This document shows positions 24,145-32,375 of a stretch of DNA of 55,872 nucleotides, piece by piece. Source of the stretch: an uncultured Eubacteriales bacterium (lineage in GTDB: Bacteria; Bacillota; Clostridia; Oscillospirales; Butyricicoccaceae). A program made the position numbers and the translations under genes. Position 1 is the stretch's first letter; every line of letters starts with the position of its first letter. Location: contig CAJUGU010000007.1 of assembly GCA_910586105.1 (NCBI GenBank), positions 1 to 55,872 of the forward strand, in the 5' to 3' direction. Under the pieces are notes generated by a model, which saw only the letters and a list, made by a program, of their open reading frames with translations, was not told the origin of the DNA and ran no database searches.

Positions 24145-26088
24145 TCACCAATCATCATAAAAATCGGACAGCTTTTTTGTCCCGGAACGGTTCACGGATA
24201 CAGGTTTTTGTGGCGCGGCGTCCGCCGGGACTGCCTGCCCGCGCGCCGCTTTGAGCTTCCGGTCAATTTCATCAAGATTTTTTGGCAGCACCTTGAACGC
24301 CGCCATCGCATAATTCCGGCAGTCAAGCGCTTCGTTCCGTTCATGGCCGGGAATCTTTTTCCATATCCACGGCTTCTTTCTGGCGGGATCGTGTACCAGA
24401 TGTTCGGACAGCAAGCCCGCGAAATAGGCTGAACCATAGTCGTCGCGCCGTGGGAAATGGCAATATTTTGAGCCGGGGGTTTTTACGCTCAGGCGGTCCA
24501 TGATCAGCTGCTTGCCGGAATCAACGCCGATCTGATACTGCCAGCACGTTCCCAGATAACGTTCATCCACCACAATTTTCATCTGTTTCGGCGGAGCGGT
24601 ATATGGTCTGTCCATCCCGTCAAAGCCCTTGATGCAGAAAACCTTTTTCCGGATGCGCTCCCGGCAGCGGAGCCGCACATCCTGTGTGAAATGACCGCCC
24701 TCGTCGACAAAGGATAACGACACGCGCAGGCGCAGGCCGTCCCGAAAGCGAAAATATCGGTCGAACAAAACTTCGTCCAGTTTGATCCATGTTTCCGCGT
24801 CGCCGGGGCTGCCCATGACGATCCCTTTTTCAATGCCCCAGGTCTCCCCAAAATGGCCGTGGCCGACAACTTCATATTCCATACGGTTGTCCTGCGTATC
24901 GACGCCGGCGGTAAGGACCAGCACGCCGTCCGGGAGTTCTATGGGGCGTCCATCTTCGCAGACGCCATAATCCTCCCGCCTCTCCATAAGGCTATCCTCG
25001 TCTTCCAGTTCCCCGCGGTCTTCCCACAGCTGCCCAAAGCAGGTGTTGTATACGACCTGCATTTTCCGGGTGCTGCCGATCGCATTCAGATATTTCAGGA
25101 TGATGGATTCCCAGCTGGCCCATTGGCTGACGAACGCATTCAGCCAAAAGGAACGTATTCCGTTTGCATAAGCGGCAGGGTTATCCGGCTCCCAGCGGGC
25201 GGGCTGGCGTTTCATGGTTGCCTCGTCCGATACGGCGGCGCAGCCTGGGCATACATACCAGATTTTTGTTATTTTGAAGGTTTTCTGCTTGTTGACCTCA
25301 TTTTCTTCGTGCTCGTAGCGGATGTTTCCCCACTGGATTTCGTGATATTCCCCGCAGTGAGGGCATTGGGACTTCCAGCGCTCCATCGTCCCCTCGCGAT
25401 AGGAAGATTCGATCGCGCTGGCCCCTTTCACGGTCGGGGTGCTGACCTCAACCGCCTTGGCGTTATAAAACGTCGTTTGCCGCGCCATTGCCAGCTCCCA
25501 CGGGTCGCCTTCATTCCCGGCGGAAACCGCCCAGCGGTCGCGTTCGTCGCCGATCACATACCGGATGGGTTTGGATGCCAACGCGTGCGCCTCGGTCGAG
25601 CCGCACAATGTCAGTATCCCGCCCGGGTAAGTCTTTTGCAGGACGGTGTTGCCGCTGTCGCGGCTCTTGGGCGCGGCCACTTTCTTCCGGAGCGTGGGGC
25701 AATCACGGATCATGGGGGCGACGCGCAGCTTGGAAAATTCCTTCGCATCGATCGTGGTCGGATGGATAAACAAAATGCTTCCCGGGTCTTCATCGATGAT
25801 GTAGCCGATCGCATTCAGCTCAAACTCCGATTTGCCCACCTGCGAAGCCGCAACCATAACGATCCGCCGGACTTTCGGGTCGGTGAACGCATCCATCGGG
25901 CCTCGGAGGTATGGCGTCCGGTTGGTACGCCACGGGCCAGGCTCGGCGCTGGCCTCGGAAGATAAACGCCGGTTCCGCTCGGCCCATTGGGTAACGGTCA
26001 AATCGTCCGGGGGCTTCAACCCGGCCAGCGCCTTTGCGATCGCGCTGTTCAGACGCCGGGCAGCTAGCCTACTCGTCATCTGCATCAC
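24145..26088 (-). CDS. Terminase large subunit (GpA family)
   Basis: A 647-residue lambda GpA-type packaging ATPase and nuclease. Walker A AASQVGKSEFE (K86), Walker B-like IRYVIGDERDRW, a zinc-ribbon segment (CPHCGEYHEIQWGNIR..CPGCAAVS) typical of GpA, and nuclease-region acidic residues in GVDTQDNRMEYEVVGHGHFG. The start is ambiguous: GTG at 26088 or ATG at 26079; both overlap the small subunit. It cuts and packages concatemers, implying cos ends. Confidence 0.95.
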   Translation of the reverse strand: MMQMTSRLAARRLNSAIAKALAGLKPPDDLTVTQWAERNRRLSSEASAEPGPWRTNRTPYLRGPMDAFTDPKVRRIVMVAASQVGKSEFELNAIGYIIDEDPGSILFIHPTTIDAKEFSKLRVAPMIRDCPTLRKKVAAPKSRDSGNTVLQKTYPGGILTLCGSTEAHALASKPIRYVIGDERDRWAVSAGNEGDPWELAMARQTTFYNAKAVEVSTPTVKGASAIESSYREGTMERWKSQCPHCGEYHEIQWGNIRYEHEENEVNKQKTFKITKIWYVCPGCAAVSDEATMKRQPARWEPDNPAAYANGIRSFWLNAFVSQWASWESIILKYLNAIGSTRKMQVVYNTCFGQLWEDRGELEDEDSLMERREDYGVCEDGRPIELPDGVLVLTAGVDTQDNRMEYEVVGHGHFGETWGIEKGIVMGSPGDAETWIKLDEVLFDRYFRFRDGLRLRVSLSFVDEGGHFTQDVRLRCRERIRKKVFCIKGFDGMDRPYTAPPKQMKIVVDERYLGTCWQYQIGVDSGKQLIMDRLSVKTPGSKYCHFPRRDDYGSAYFAGLLSEHLVHDPARKKPWIWKKIPGHERNEALDCRNYAMAAFKVLPKNLDEIDRKLKAARGQAVPADAAPQKPVSVNRSGTKKLSDFYDDW

Positions 26089-26656
26089 CGCCGACAGCCG
26101 CCCAATTTCTCCGTTCCCTCACCCGCTCCTCGTACTTTTCCGGATCATATTGATAGTTGGCCAGCTCCCGCATAAGCGCATGGACTTCCTTTCGGATGAT
26201 CTCGGCAGCCTCTGCAGGCGTCGCAGCCGCAGCCACGTCTACGGCCAACCGCCCGGGCAAAGCCGTGAGTGACCCGCGGATGGTATAGATCAAGTCCTCG
26301 GTCATAGCGGCCACGTCCTCGCTTCGGTGCATCTTTCCCCGCAGCTCGTCCGCCTCCATCTTGGCGATTTGCGCCTTTGACGCCTGTAATGTTGCAGCGG
26401 CAGTTCGCCGCGCCTTTTCTATCCGGCGATCGTCCTCGTTTTCTCCCTCCTTTGCCATGGAGGAAATGTACCTCTGAACCGATTCGCACAGGAGGAAGCG
26501 CCCTTTTGATACCTTGTCGAGCAGACCATCCTCGGCCAGCTGCCGGATTCGCCGTCCGGTTATGCCCAGAACGCAGGCCAGCTCGGTTGTGCCGACTTCT
26601 GTTTCGGGCGTGATTTTCGCGTTTTCCACCGCAGCGCTCTCCTTTCTCCGCGGCAT
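26069..26656 (-). CDS. Terminase small subunit (Nu1-like)
   Basis: A 195-residue DNA-binding protein. The winged helix-turn-helix is at about 20-65 (TTELACVLGITGRRIRQLAE, GRFLLCESVQRYISSM), followed by a helical EKARRTAAATLQASKAQIAK segment and a C-terminal part that contacts GpA. It recognises the packaging site, probably just upstream. The ATG at 26656 lacks a strong ribosome site, so the start is moderately sure. Confidence 0.87.
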   Translation of the reverse strand: MPRRKESAAVENAKITPETEVGTTELACVLGITGRRIRQLAEDGLLDKVSKGRFLLCESVQRYISSMAKEGENEDDRRIEKARRTAAATLQASKAQIAKMEADELRGKMHRSEDVAAMTEDLIYTIRGSLTALPGRLAVDVAAAATPAEAAEIIRKEVHALMRELANYQYDPEKYEERVRERRNWAAVGGDADDE

Positions 26657-26875
26657 TACCAAAGCGGAACGGAAATGCCCGGAAAATTTCCCACTAACTA
26701 CACGAAATTCGGGGTCATTTCGAGCCCGCGGCGCAGGGGCGGGGCCGTCACAGTACCTTTTCCGCCTGCGACGACCTGTCGCCCTCTCCGCGGATTTTCC
26801 CGCACCCGGATATATCGGAATATAGGCGTATGCATGAATGCGCCCAGAGCGGCGCTCAGGCTCCGGAACGGCCGA
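26657..26875. other. Gene-free region next to terminase; candidate cos site
   Basis: About 220 bases without a coherent ORF between the Nu1-like gene and the ParB-like gene. A very GC-rich block (26730-26760, with GGGGCGGGGCC) sits between AT-richer flanks, similar in makeup to lambda cosN beside the terminase genes. No stem-loop terminator is seen. The assignment is from location and composition only. Confidence 0.35.
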
Positions 26876-27397
26876 TCAAATGTGCGTATATACAATAGCG
26901 TTGCTGTAGCGGTCGTGCCCTTTGGTCATGAGCGCAAGGAATTCCTCCCGCGTGAAGCCGGAAAGCCGGAACACTTCTTCCGGTTTCATGCCCAGCTGCC
27001 TGCCGATCTCGGCGACCGTCTTGCCGTCGTCCAGCAGCTTCTTGACGATCGCTTTCATCGGTTCGAGCAAATGCGTGCCGCGTGCGCGGTTATGCGTGAT
27101 CGTCCCGTACACATCCTCCGATTCATTGCCCTTATGGTCAACAATGACGACCGGCACCTTGCCGCCGAGCTTGGCGTACAGCGGTTCGCGCCCCGCAACC
27201 GTCCAGCGGTGGAAGCCGTCAATGATCGTGAAATCCGGACGCGTTACGATCGGGAGCGTCCAGCCGTTGGTCAGGATGGACTGCGTGAGCAGCTTCAGGT
27301 TGTCTTCGCTGACCTTATTGGGGTTATAGCCATTTGCCCGCAGCAGGCCGTGGTCTACCCATTGCAGGGACGCCAGCGGCGCAAATAAATCCATCAT
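26876..27397 (-). CDS. ParB/IbrB-like nuclease-domain protein
   Basis: A 173-residue protein with the ParB/sulfiredoxin-type fold of IbrB: LLTQSILTNGWTLPIVTRPD, IIDGFHRWTVAG (the ParB GxHR box) and PVVIVDHKGNESEDVYGTIT. The C-terminus has a helix-turn-helix-like DGKTVAEIGRQLGMKPEEVF. It overlaps the PAPS-reductase-like gene (ATGA), an IbrA-IbrB type pair. ParB-fold domains bind CTP or cut DNA; the activity here is unknown. AAAGGAG precedes the ATG at 27397. Confidence 0.83.
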   Translation of the reverse strand: MMDLFAPLASLQWVDHGLLRANGYNPNKVSEDNLKLLTQSILTNGWTLPIVTRPDFTIIDGFHRWTVAGREPLYAKLGGKVPVVIVDHKGNESEDVYGTITHNRARGTHLLEPMKAIVKKLLDDGKTVAEIGRQLGMKPEEVFRLSGFTREEFLALMTKGHDRYSNAIVYTHI

Positions 27398-28524
27398 GTT
27401 TCCGCTCCTTTGCTTTTGCCGTTGTAATCGGTATAGATCATGGTCCAGAGGATGCGCAGGACACGCGATTTGGGATCGCCATACAAAATCGCTTCGTACA
27501 TCCGTTTGTAATGGCGCTGCGTTGCTACGCCATAGGTTTTCAAAAACAGGCTCCGCCAGTTGCTGAGGCGCTTTTTGGTATCCCGGGCGATGGTGTACTT
27601 CCCGGTATTGAGGAACAGGATGTCCTTGCACAGCGCGCAATAGTCTTTGGCGTCCTCCCCGGCTTCCAGCTTACGGCGCTTGTTCGAGCTGCGGCGAAAC
27701 ATTTCGCTGTCCCAATAGAGCAGCACGAGGTAGGCGTTCGGCTCCCGCTTTTCAATGCGCTGCCACAGGTCGTTGTCCGTCTCCGCGATCCAGCGCAGCC
27801 CCTGCGTGCCGCAGTCGCCAAAGAAGGCGCACAGCCGCAGTTGATTCTTTCGCACGCCTGCTTCATAAAGCCGCATATAGATTTCGGGGAATTCCAGGCC
27901 GCGTTCCTTGATGTAAAGCCATACATCCGAATCCTGCCAATCGTAGATCGGATAGAATTTCCCGTTCAGGCTTTTTGCGTTTGCGCGCGAGACCGCCTGA
28001 AGCCGCGTCAGGGATTCGACCGTCCGCAGGCCAATCATTTGGATGCCATCCGCAAATGCCCGCTCGCAGAAGGTCTGGTAGTTCATTTGCCCGGGGTACC
28101 TGAGATACGGGCTGGACAGGATCGCGCCCGCCGGGGGCTTGCGAATCCAAAGATGTTCTTTGCCCGGCTCCCAGGTGATCCAGCTTTCGGAGGAAGACAG
28201 GTGGTCGATCACCGACACCTGCTTGAACGGCAGGCACAGCCACAGGAACGGCACGCCGACCGATTGAAAATTGCGGCGCCAGCGTTCGGCGGCTTCGACC
28301 ATTGACGGATAAAGTCCTTCCTCGTCCACAAAAATCACAGTCAGCTGTTTCGGGTCGATTTCCCCGCCGCGTATCAGGTCGTAGGTGATGGAGGACATAC
28401 AGAGGGAATCCTTCCCGGAGGAAAAACTGAGGTAAACTTTGCAGCCGTTGGAGAACACGTTTTTAATGCGGAGCTTTGCGGCCTCCAGCACGTTCCGCGT
28501 GCTTTGCAGCTTTTTTACAGGCAT
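27394..28524 (-). CDS. IbrA-like PAPS-reductase-family PP-loop protein
   Basis: A 376-residue adenine-nucleotide alpha-hydrolase with the PP-loop SFSSGKDSLCMS near residue 33-44, IFVDEEGLYPSMVEAAERW, and a C-terminal cysteine set (RLCAFFGDCG and DYCALCKD) that could hold an Fe-S cluster or zinc. The family spans PAPS reductases, DndC-like sulfur transfer proteins and IbrA. As part of the IbrA-IbrB-like pair in a phage it may modify DNA or a nucleotide; assimilatory sulfate reduction is unlikely. It overlaps both neighbours. Confidence 0.85.
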   Translation of the reverse strand: MPVKKLQSTRNVLEAAKLRIKNVFSNGCKVYLSFSSGKDSLCMSSITYDLIRGGEIDPKQLTVIFVDEEGLYPSMVEAAERWRRNFQSVGVPFLWLCLPFKQVSVIDHLSSSESWITWEPGKEHLWIRKPPAGAILSSPYLRYPGQMNYQTFCERAFADGIQMIGLRTVESLTRLQAVSRANAKSLNGKFYPIYDWQDSDVWLYIKERGLEFPEIYMRLYEAGVRKNQLRLCAFFGDCGTQGLRWIAETDNDLWQRIEKREPNAYLVLLYWDSEMFRRSSNKRRKLEAGEDAKDYCALCKDILFLNTGKYTIARDTKKRLSNWRSLFLKTYGVATQRHYKRMYEAILYGDPKSRVLRILWTMIYTDYNGKSKGAET

Positions 28525-29120
28525 ATCCGTTCACCGCATTTCGGGCAGAGGACCACGCGCGGCTCCTGTGACGGAACGGGCGCGGACGCTGCGGGCTGCT
28601 GTGCTTCGGATGCCGGAGCCGCCTGCGGCGCGGCGGATGGATCGGCGGCGGGACGCTCCCGGCTGGCGACGGCCTCGACCTCGGACGGGTCATAAACGCC
28701 GTAGCTCTCCACGATATTGTTTGCGTCTGCGATGCTGGCGTTCAGCATTTCCAACAGGTCTGCATCCCAACCGGGAACGTCGATGTCGCCTTCCAGCTCC
28801 TTGATGATTTCGTCGAAAATGGCGGTATCCGTAACCCCCAGCTCGTAGACGCGGTTGTCGGCCAGCATGACCTTTTTCTTCTGCGCAGGAGTAAGCCCCG
28901 CCATGACATAGCACTGGCACGTTTCCGCACCCATGCTGCGAAGGGCCTCGAACAGCCCGTTCCCCGCAAGGATCATCCCGGTTTCGTCAATGACGACCGG
29001 CTTGATCTGCCCGAACATTTCCAGCGAACGGACGTATTCTTTTACTTGCTTCTCCGGGTGACGGCGAATGTTTTTTTCCATCCGGCGCAGCTCGGACAGC
29101 GGTTTGGAAATCACCTTCAT
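28515..29120 (-). CDS. ParB-like protein with C-terminal zinc ribbon
   Basis: A 201-residue protein. A ParB N-terminal domain (KPLSELRRMEKNIRRHPEKQ, EMFGQIKPVVIDETGMILAG) covers about residues 1-100, a DIDVPGWDADLLEML segment follows, then an Ala/Pro-rich linker and a terminal half zinc-knuckle CPKCGERIC. It overlaps the PAPS-like genes on both sides by four to ten bases, so it should be made stoichiometrically with them. It is probably the DNA-facing partner of the second PP-loop protein. Confidence 0.82.
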   Translation of the reverse strand: MKVISKPLSELRRMEKNIRRHPEKQVKEYVRSLEMFGQIKPVVIDETGMILAGNGLFEALRSMGAETCQCYVMAGLTPAQKKKVMLADNRVYELGVTDTAIFDEIIKELEGDIDVPGWDADLLEMLNASIADANNIVESYGVYDPSEVEAVASRERPAADPSAAPQAAPASEAQQPAASAPVPSQEPRVVLCPKCGERICL

Positions 29121-29899
29121 GACCGCACCCCCTCAAGAAACGCTTTCGCTTCGGGGAGCTTTTCGGCAGCGGCTTCCACCACCGACGGGTCGATCTGGTA
29201 AACCTCGCGCCAGCCATCCGCGCGGCTGTCGCAGTTGCGGTACGGCCAGAAATGCGTGCCGTTGCGGTACCCTCTGGGCCAATCATAGATCGGCGGCATG
29301 GGGATGTCATGATAATGGATATAGCCGAGCACCGCCTCATGCGGCCAATCGTAGATCGGCGCATAGATGGTTTCGCCGGATTTGCGGCGTGTAAAGCCTT
29401 CTTTCCCGCAGGTGTTCCCATCAATGCGCCGGTGCCCGGTCAGCAGGATATCCAGATCCCGCTTGTGGTAATACGCGATTTGCGACCGGCGCTGCATGAT
29501 GATGTTCCACCGCTGCATTTCTTTCCCCTTCGGGAAGATCAGCTTGGGGTGCGCGGCCAGATAGTCCAGGTCGAAGCCAAATCGGAGCACTTCGCAGCCG
29601 TCCGGCCTGTGCTCCAGCAGCCACGATTCAAACGCCGGAAATTCCAGTTTGGTCAGGAACAGGGCGCATTGCGTGACCCCCGCCCGCTGGCACAGGTCGG
29701 CCAGCACAAGCGAATCCTTGCCGCCGCTCCATGCGTACCCGGCATTTTTGCCGGATGCTGCATCGGCGATGCGCTTCACGGCTGCTGCCGCGAATCCCTC
29801 GCATTCTTCGGCGCTGATAAGCTCCTCAATGCGGGCGGCTGCGTCGCGCCAGGGCTCGTCGGATGTGTATTTCTGCTTTCTGCCAAGGACGATTTTCAT
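29117..29899 (-). CDS. Second PAPS-reductase-like PP-loop protein
   Basis: A 260-residue protein with PP-loop YAWSGGKDSLVLADL (about residues 56-70), CALFLTKLEFPAFESWLLEH, a GHRRIDGNTC motif and IYDWPHEAVLGYIHYHDIPM, a DndC/PAPS-reductase C-terminal signature. It differs from the IbrA-like protein downstream, so it is not a recent duplicate. GGAGGGATCGATC ahead of the ATG at 29899 fixes the start. Linked by ATGA overlaps to the membrane protein before it and ParB after it. Confidence 0.85.
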   Translation of the reverse strand: MKIVLGRKQKYTSDEPWRDAAARIEELISAEECEGFAAAAVKRIADAASGKNAGYAWSGGKDSLVLADLCQRAGVTQCALFLTKLEFPAFESWLLEHRPDGCEVLRFGFDLDYLAAHPKLIFPKGKEMQRWNIIMQRRSQIAYYHKRDLDILLTGHRRIDGNTCGKEGFTRRKSGETIYAPIYDWPHEAVLGYIHYHDIPMPPIYDWPRGYRNGTHFWPYRNCDSRADGWREVYQIDPSVVEAAAEKLPEAKAFLEGVRS

Positions 29900-30897
29900 G
29901 ATCGATCCCTCCGCTTCTGCACGGCCAGTTTTTTGACCAGCGCGATCGCAAGCAGGACGGCGATCAGGTAGATACGGATCTCTGCCATCAGCGTCCATAC
30001 GCCCATCACTCCCATGGAGATCAGCAGCGGCCAGAAAAGGACCGCAAGGCTGTCGATCAGCAGGCCCAGCTTTTTCCCGAACACGATGTACTCGGAATAA
30101 AGAAACGTGGACAGTGTGGAAATACCGATCAGGCTCACAAGGGCCGCTTTGATCAGATTGAGTAAGGGGCTGAATTCGACGGTTGCAAGCGCATACGTGA
30201 ACAGCATATAGGCTCCAAACAGGACGCCGCCGAGTAAAAATGAGCCTTTGATATCGGTTTTCGTTGTTTTATCGCAGTTGGAATCGTTGTAATCCAGCAA
30301 TGCATAGAAGTATGGGTAGGTGAAGGGCCCGGGCAGCAGGAGCAGCCCTTTCGTGATGCCCTCTTGCAGGTTTGCCCATTCCGTGCCCATGGCTATGGGG
30401 ATCGTCTTTCCGCCGGATTGCTGATAGGCAAGCAGTGTCATCAGGACGACCAGCCCATAGACCGCATACCATGACACGCTGTCGGTCAACACATTGCGGA
30501 TCAGGCCAAAGCGCAGCAGCAGGATAATGAAACCGATGCACACGGCATAGACAACGATCGTGCCACCGGTCGTTCCGAGGACCGTATCTGTACAGATTTC
30601 CCGGATGCCGTTCATGTTGATCCACAGCTGGAAAACGCTCATAATACCGATGAGGTATTGCATGGTTTTTGTCCGCATGAGCATCCGCATCGCTGGAAGG
30701 TGATAGGCAACCAGCCCGAACAGCATACAGGCCACGGAGTTCCCGAGCCCCCAAATCAGGGACGGGATCAGCCCATAGGTATGGGTAAGGGTGATGCTGT
30801 TCATCATGGAGCCAACGCCAGCCCACGACGCCGCAATGCTCATGGCATAGTAAATCATCGGGTTTTCTTTGAATTTCCGAACAGCTTTTGCGAACAT
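29896..30897 (-). CDS. Polytopic membrane protein in the modification island
   Basis: A 333-residue protein with about ten hydrophobic segments (for example IYYAMSIAASWAGVGSMMNS near 15-35, IVVYAVCIGFIILLLRFGLI near 110-130, LYSEYIVFGK late). The N-terminus AVRKFKENPMIYYAMSIAAS is reminiscent of sodium-symporter-like membrane proteins but no family is recognised. AAGGAGG precedes the ATG at 30897. Its stop overlaps the PP-loop gene start, so it is co-translated with that gene, unusual for a phage. A transporter for a modification substrate or an exclusion factor are both possible. Confidence 0.72.
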   Translation of the reverse strand: MFAKAVRKFKENPMIYYAMSIAASWAGVGSMMNSITLTHTYGLIPSLIWGLGNSVACMLFGLVAYHLPAMRMLMRTKTMQYLIGIMSVFQLWINMNGIREICTDTVLGTTGGTIVVYAVCIGFIILLLRFGLIRNVLTDSVSWYAVYGLVVLMTLLAYQQSGGKTIPIAMGTEWANLQEGITKGLLLLPGPFTYPYFYALLDYNDSNCDKTTKTDIKGSFLLGGVLFGAYMLFTYALATVEFSPLLNLIKAALVSLIGISTLSTFLYSEYIVFGKKLGLLIDSLAVLFWPLLISMGVMGVWTLMAEIRIYLIAVLLAIALVKKLAVQKRRDRS

Positions 30898-31017
30898 ATG
30901 AAATTCCTCCTTAAAAAATGTGCCGCCGCTGTCTGTCCGCTGGCAAACGTCAGACCCGGCGTTGACTGCCGCGCAGGAGAAACACGCAGCAGCCAACCCC
31001 TCCTTTCCGAAAAGAAT

Positions 31018-31043
31018 GGCGGCCCTCCCGTAAGAGGACCGCC
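31018..31043 (-). terminator. Hairpin after the RinA-like regulator gene
   Basis: On the minus strand a ten-base stem (GGCGGTCCTC / GAGGGCCGCC, one G-T pair) with loop TTACGG is followed by ATTCTTTTC. It lies in the roughly 200-base gap before the membrane protein and may stop or attenuate transcription from the early operon, leaving later genes to a separate or antiterminated transcript. Confidence 0.55.
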
Positions 31044-31095
31044 TGGCTTATTTAGGATTTTACAAGGATAGCATAGCATATAGGAGGGCGAAACA

Positions 31096-31515
31096 TCAAG
31101 CATCACCGCGTAACATGGCGTTGCAACTTTCGAGGTAACGGTAGCAAATGCTTTTGACGCTGGCTTCCGTGTTGCGTCCGCCAATCAGGGCGGCGACTTC
31201 CCCCCACGTCAGGCAGCGGAGGAACCGCAGCCGGAAGATCGTCCGCGTCTGGTCGTTTTCAATGGCGGCTATGAAGCCGCTTATTTCCGCTTCCTTGCGG
31301 TCGAGTTCTTCCCGCAGGGACAGGATACGGTCTTTCAGGTCGGCGATCTCAATCGCCAGATCGCCGATCTTGTCCCGAACGCCAGCCGCATGAGGCATAC
31401 CGGTGATGAGCTGTGCGCCGGGATGCGCTGCCGCTTCCAGCGATTCAAGCATTTCCAGGTTCCGTTCCAACCGTATATGTAACCTGTAGTACCCTGATAA
31501 TTCTTCCAGCGTCAC
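31096..31515 (-). CDS. Phage late-transcription regulator, RinA/ArpU-like sigma-70 region 4 fold
   Basis: A 139-residue protein. The N-terminal two-thirds are coiled coil (IADLKDRILSLREELDRKEA); the C-terminus has an HTH of the sigma region 4/ArpU type (IFRLRFLRCLTWGEVAALIG, then VKSICYRYLESC). Such proteins switch on late genes in Firmicutes phages. It sits at the border of early and late genes, as expected. GTG at 31515 has GGAGGTGG ahead; an ATG at 31530 is the alternative. Confidence 0.78.
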   Translation of the reverse strand: MTLEELSGYYRLHIRLERNLEMLESLEAAAHPGAQLITGMPHAAGVRDKIGDLAIEIADLKDRILSLREELDRKEAEISGFIAAIENDQTRTIFRLRFLRCLTWGEVAALIGGRNTEASVKSICYRYLESCNAMLRGDA

Positions 31516-31533
31516 AGCCGCCACCTCCATGAT

Positions 31534-31791
31534 TTATTTGCGCTTGAACGCCCGGGCTTCCGGGCATGTGCGGAAGTGCGAGACGTAGCCAAAACCGGTC
31601 ATGAGCTCCCTCGGCCCCTCAAAGTCACAGCTGATGACGCGTCCGCTGCGCGGGAGCAGCACCTTGCCCACAGCGCCCGGTCGCTCCCAGAAGGGGACCA
31701 GCAAAGGGTCGCACGGCATACTCTTACCTTTCTCCGTTTTGATCCATACGATCTCAGCGCCGCAGCCTCGGCATCTGTTTTTTCCGTACAT
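31534..31791 (-). CDS. Small zinc-finger phage protein
   Basis: An 85-residue protein. CRGCGAEIVWIKTEKGKSMPCDP near the start is a metal-binding pair as found in many early phage proteins; a second cysteine and histidine (SHFRTCPEA) lie near the C-terminus. Function unknown. GGGGGA precedes the ATG at 31791. Packed between two other cysteine-rich genes. Confidence 0.7.
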   Translation of the reverse strand: MYGKNRCRGCGAEIVWIKTEKGKSMPCDPLLVPFWERPGAVGKVLLPRSGRVISCDFEGPRELMTGFGYVSHFRTCPEARAFKRK

Positions 31792-31792
31792 T

Positions 31793-32353
31793 TTACGAAT
31801 CCCCCTTATCGCCGGTCCCGATGGTGATATAGTTTCCTTTCTTGTCCCGCATCAGGTCCACCGGGCTTCCGCATTCCAGACACGGATATTCGAGAACGTC
31901 GCCGGTCACATTCGTTCGGTATCGGAAATACTTGCCGCATTTGCAGTGAAGATGCAGCAACGGCAGCGCACACAGCTCCGTTTCCATACCGCAGTCACAA
32001 AGGTACTTACTCAGTGCGTGCCTGGTACAAAACCCTTTGAGTTTGCCGCAGTGCTCGCATCGAATGAGCAAAAATCCTTTATAGGTTTCCGGCTTGATCG
32101 AATGCGCTTCCGGCGCAGCAGCTTTTGGGATTCTGGCTTTCCAGTCGCCGAACATACGTTCGATCCGGCTGCAGGGGCTCTTGACGGCCTTCGCGGATTT
32201 ATCCGGCAGGCTCCCGGCGGAAGGCTTTGGCGCAGGCGCTTCCTCTCGCTGCTCCCCTGCGTATCGGAACGCCAGACACATCAGGTCATTCGCTTTATCC
32301 CTTTCCATTTCAAAATCGGTTTCGCCAAACGGCGTTTTTATCGTGACGGTCAT
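31793..32353 (-). CDS. Multi-zinc-ribbon phage protein
   Basis: A 186-residue protein. The N-terminus (VTIKTPFGETDFEMERDKAN) is a short beta domain, a basic linker follows, and three Cys-x2-Cys type pairs lie after residue 95: CEHCGKLKGFC, CDCGMETELC with CKCGKYF, and CLECGSP. This looks like a tandem zinc-ribbon array for nucleic acid or protein contacts. Not assigned to a known family. AGGAGG precedes the ATG. Confidence 0.7.
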   Translation of the reverse strand: MTVTIKTPFGETDFEMERDKANDLMCLAFRYAGEQREEAPAPKPSAGSLPDKSAKAVKSPCSRIERMFGDWKARIPKAAAPEAHSIKPETYKGFLLIRCEHCGKLKGFCTRHALSKYLCDCGMETELCALPLLHLHCKCGKYFRYRTNVTGDVLEYPCLECGSPVDLMRDKKGNYITIGTGDKGDS

Positions 32354-32375
32354 AATGCGCCTCCTGTTCGCGTTA

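Noticed and set aside
30855..31184. Minus-strand ORF between the regulator and the membrane protein
   Set aside because: It crosses the terminator hairpin and the ribosome site of the membrane protein, and has no start signal of its own.
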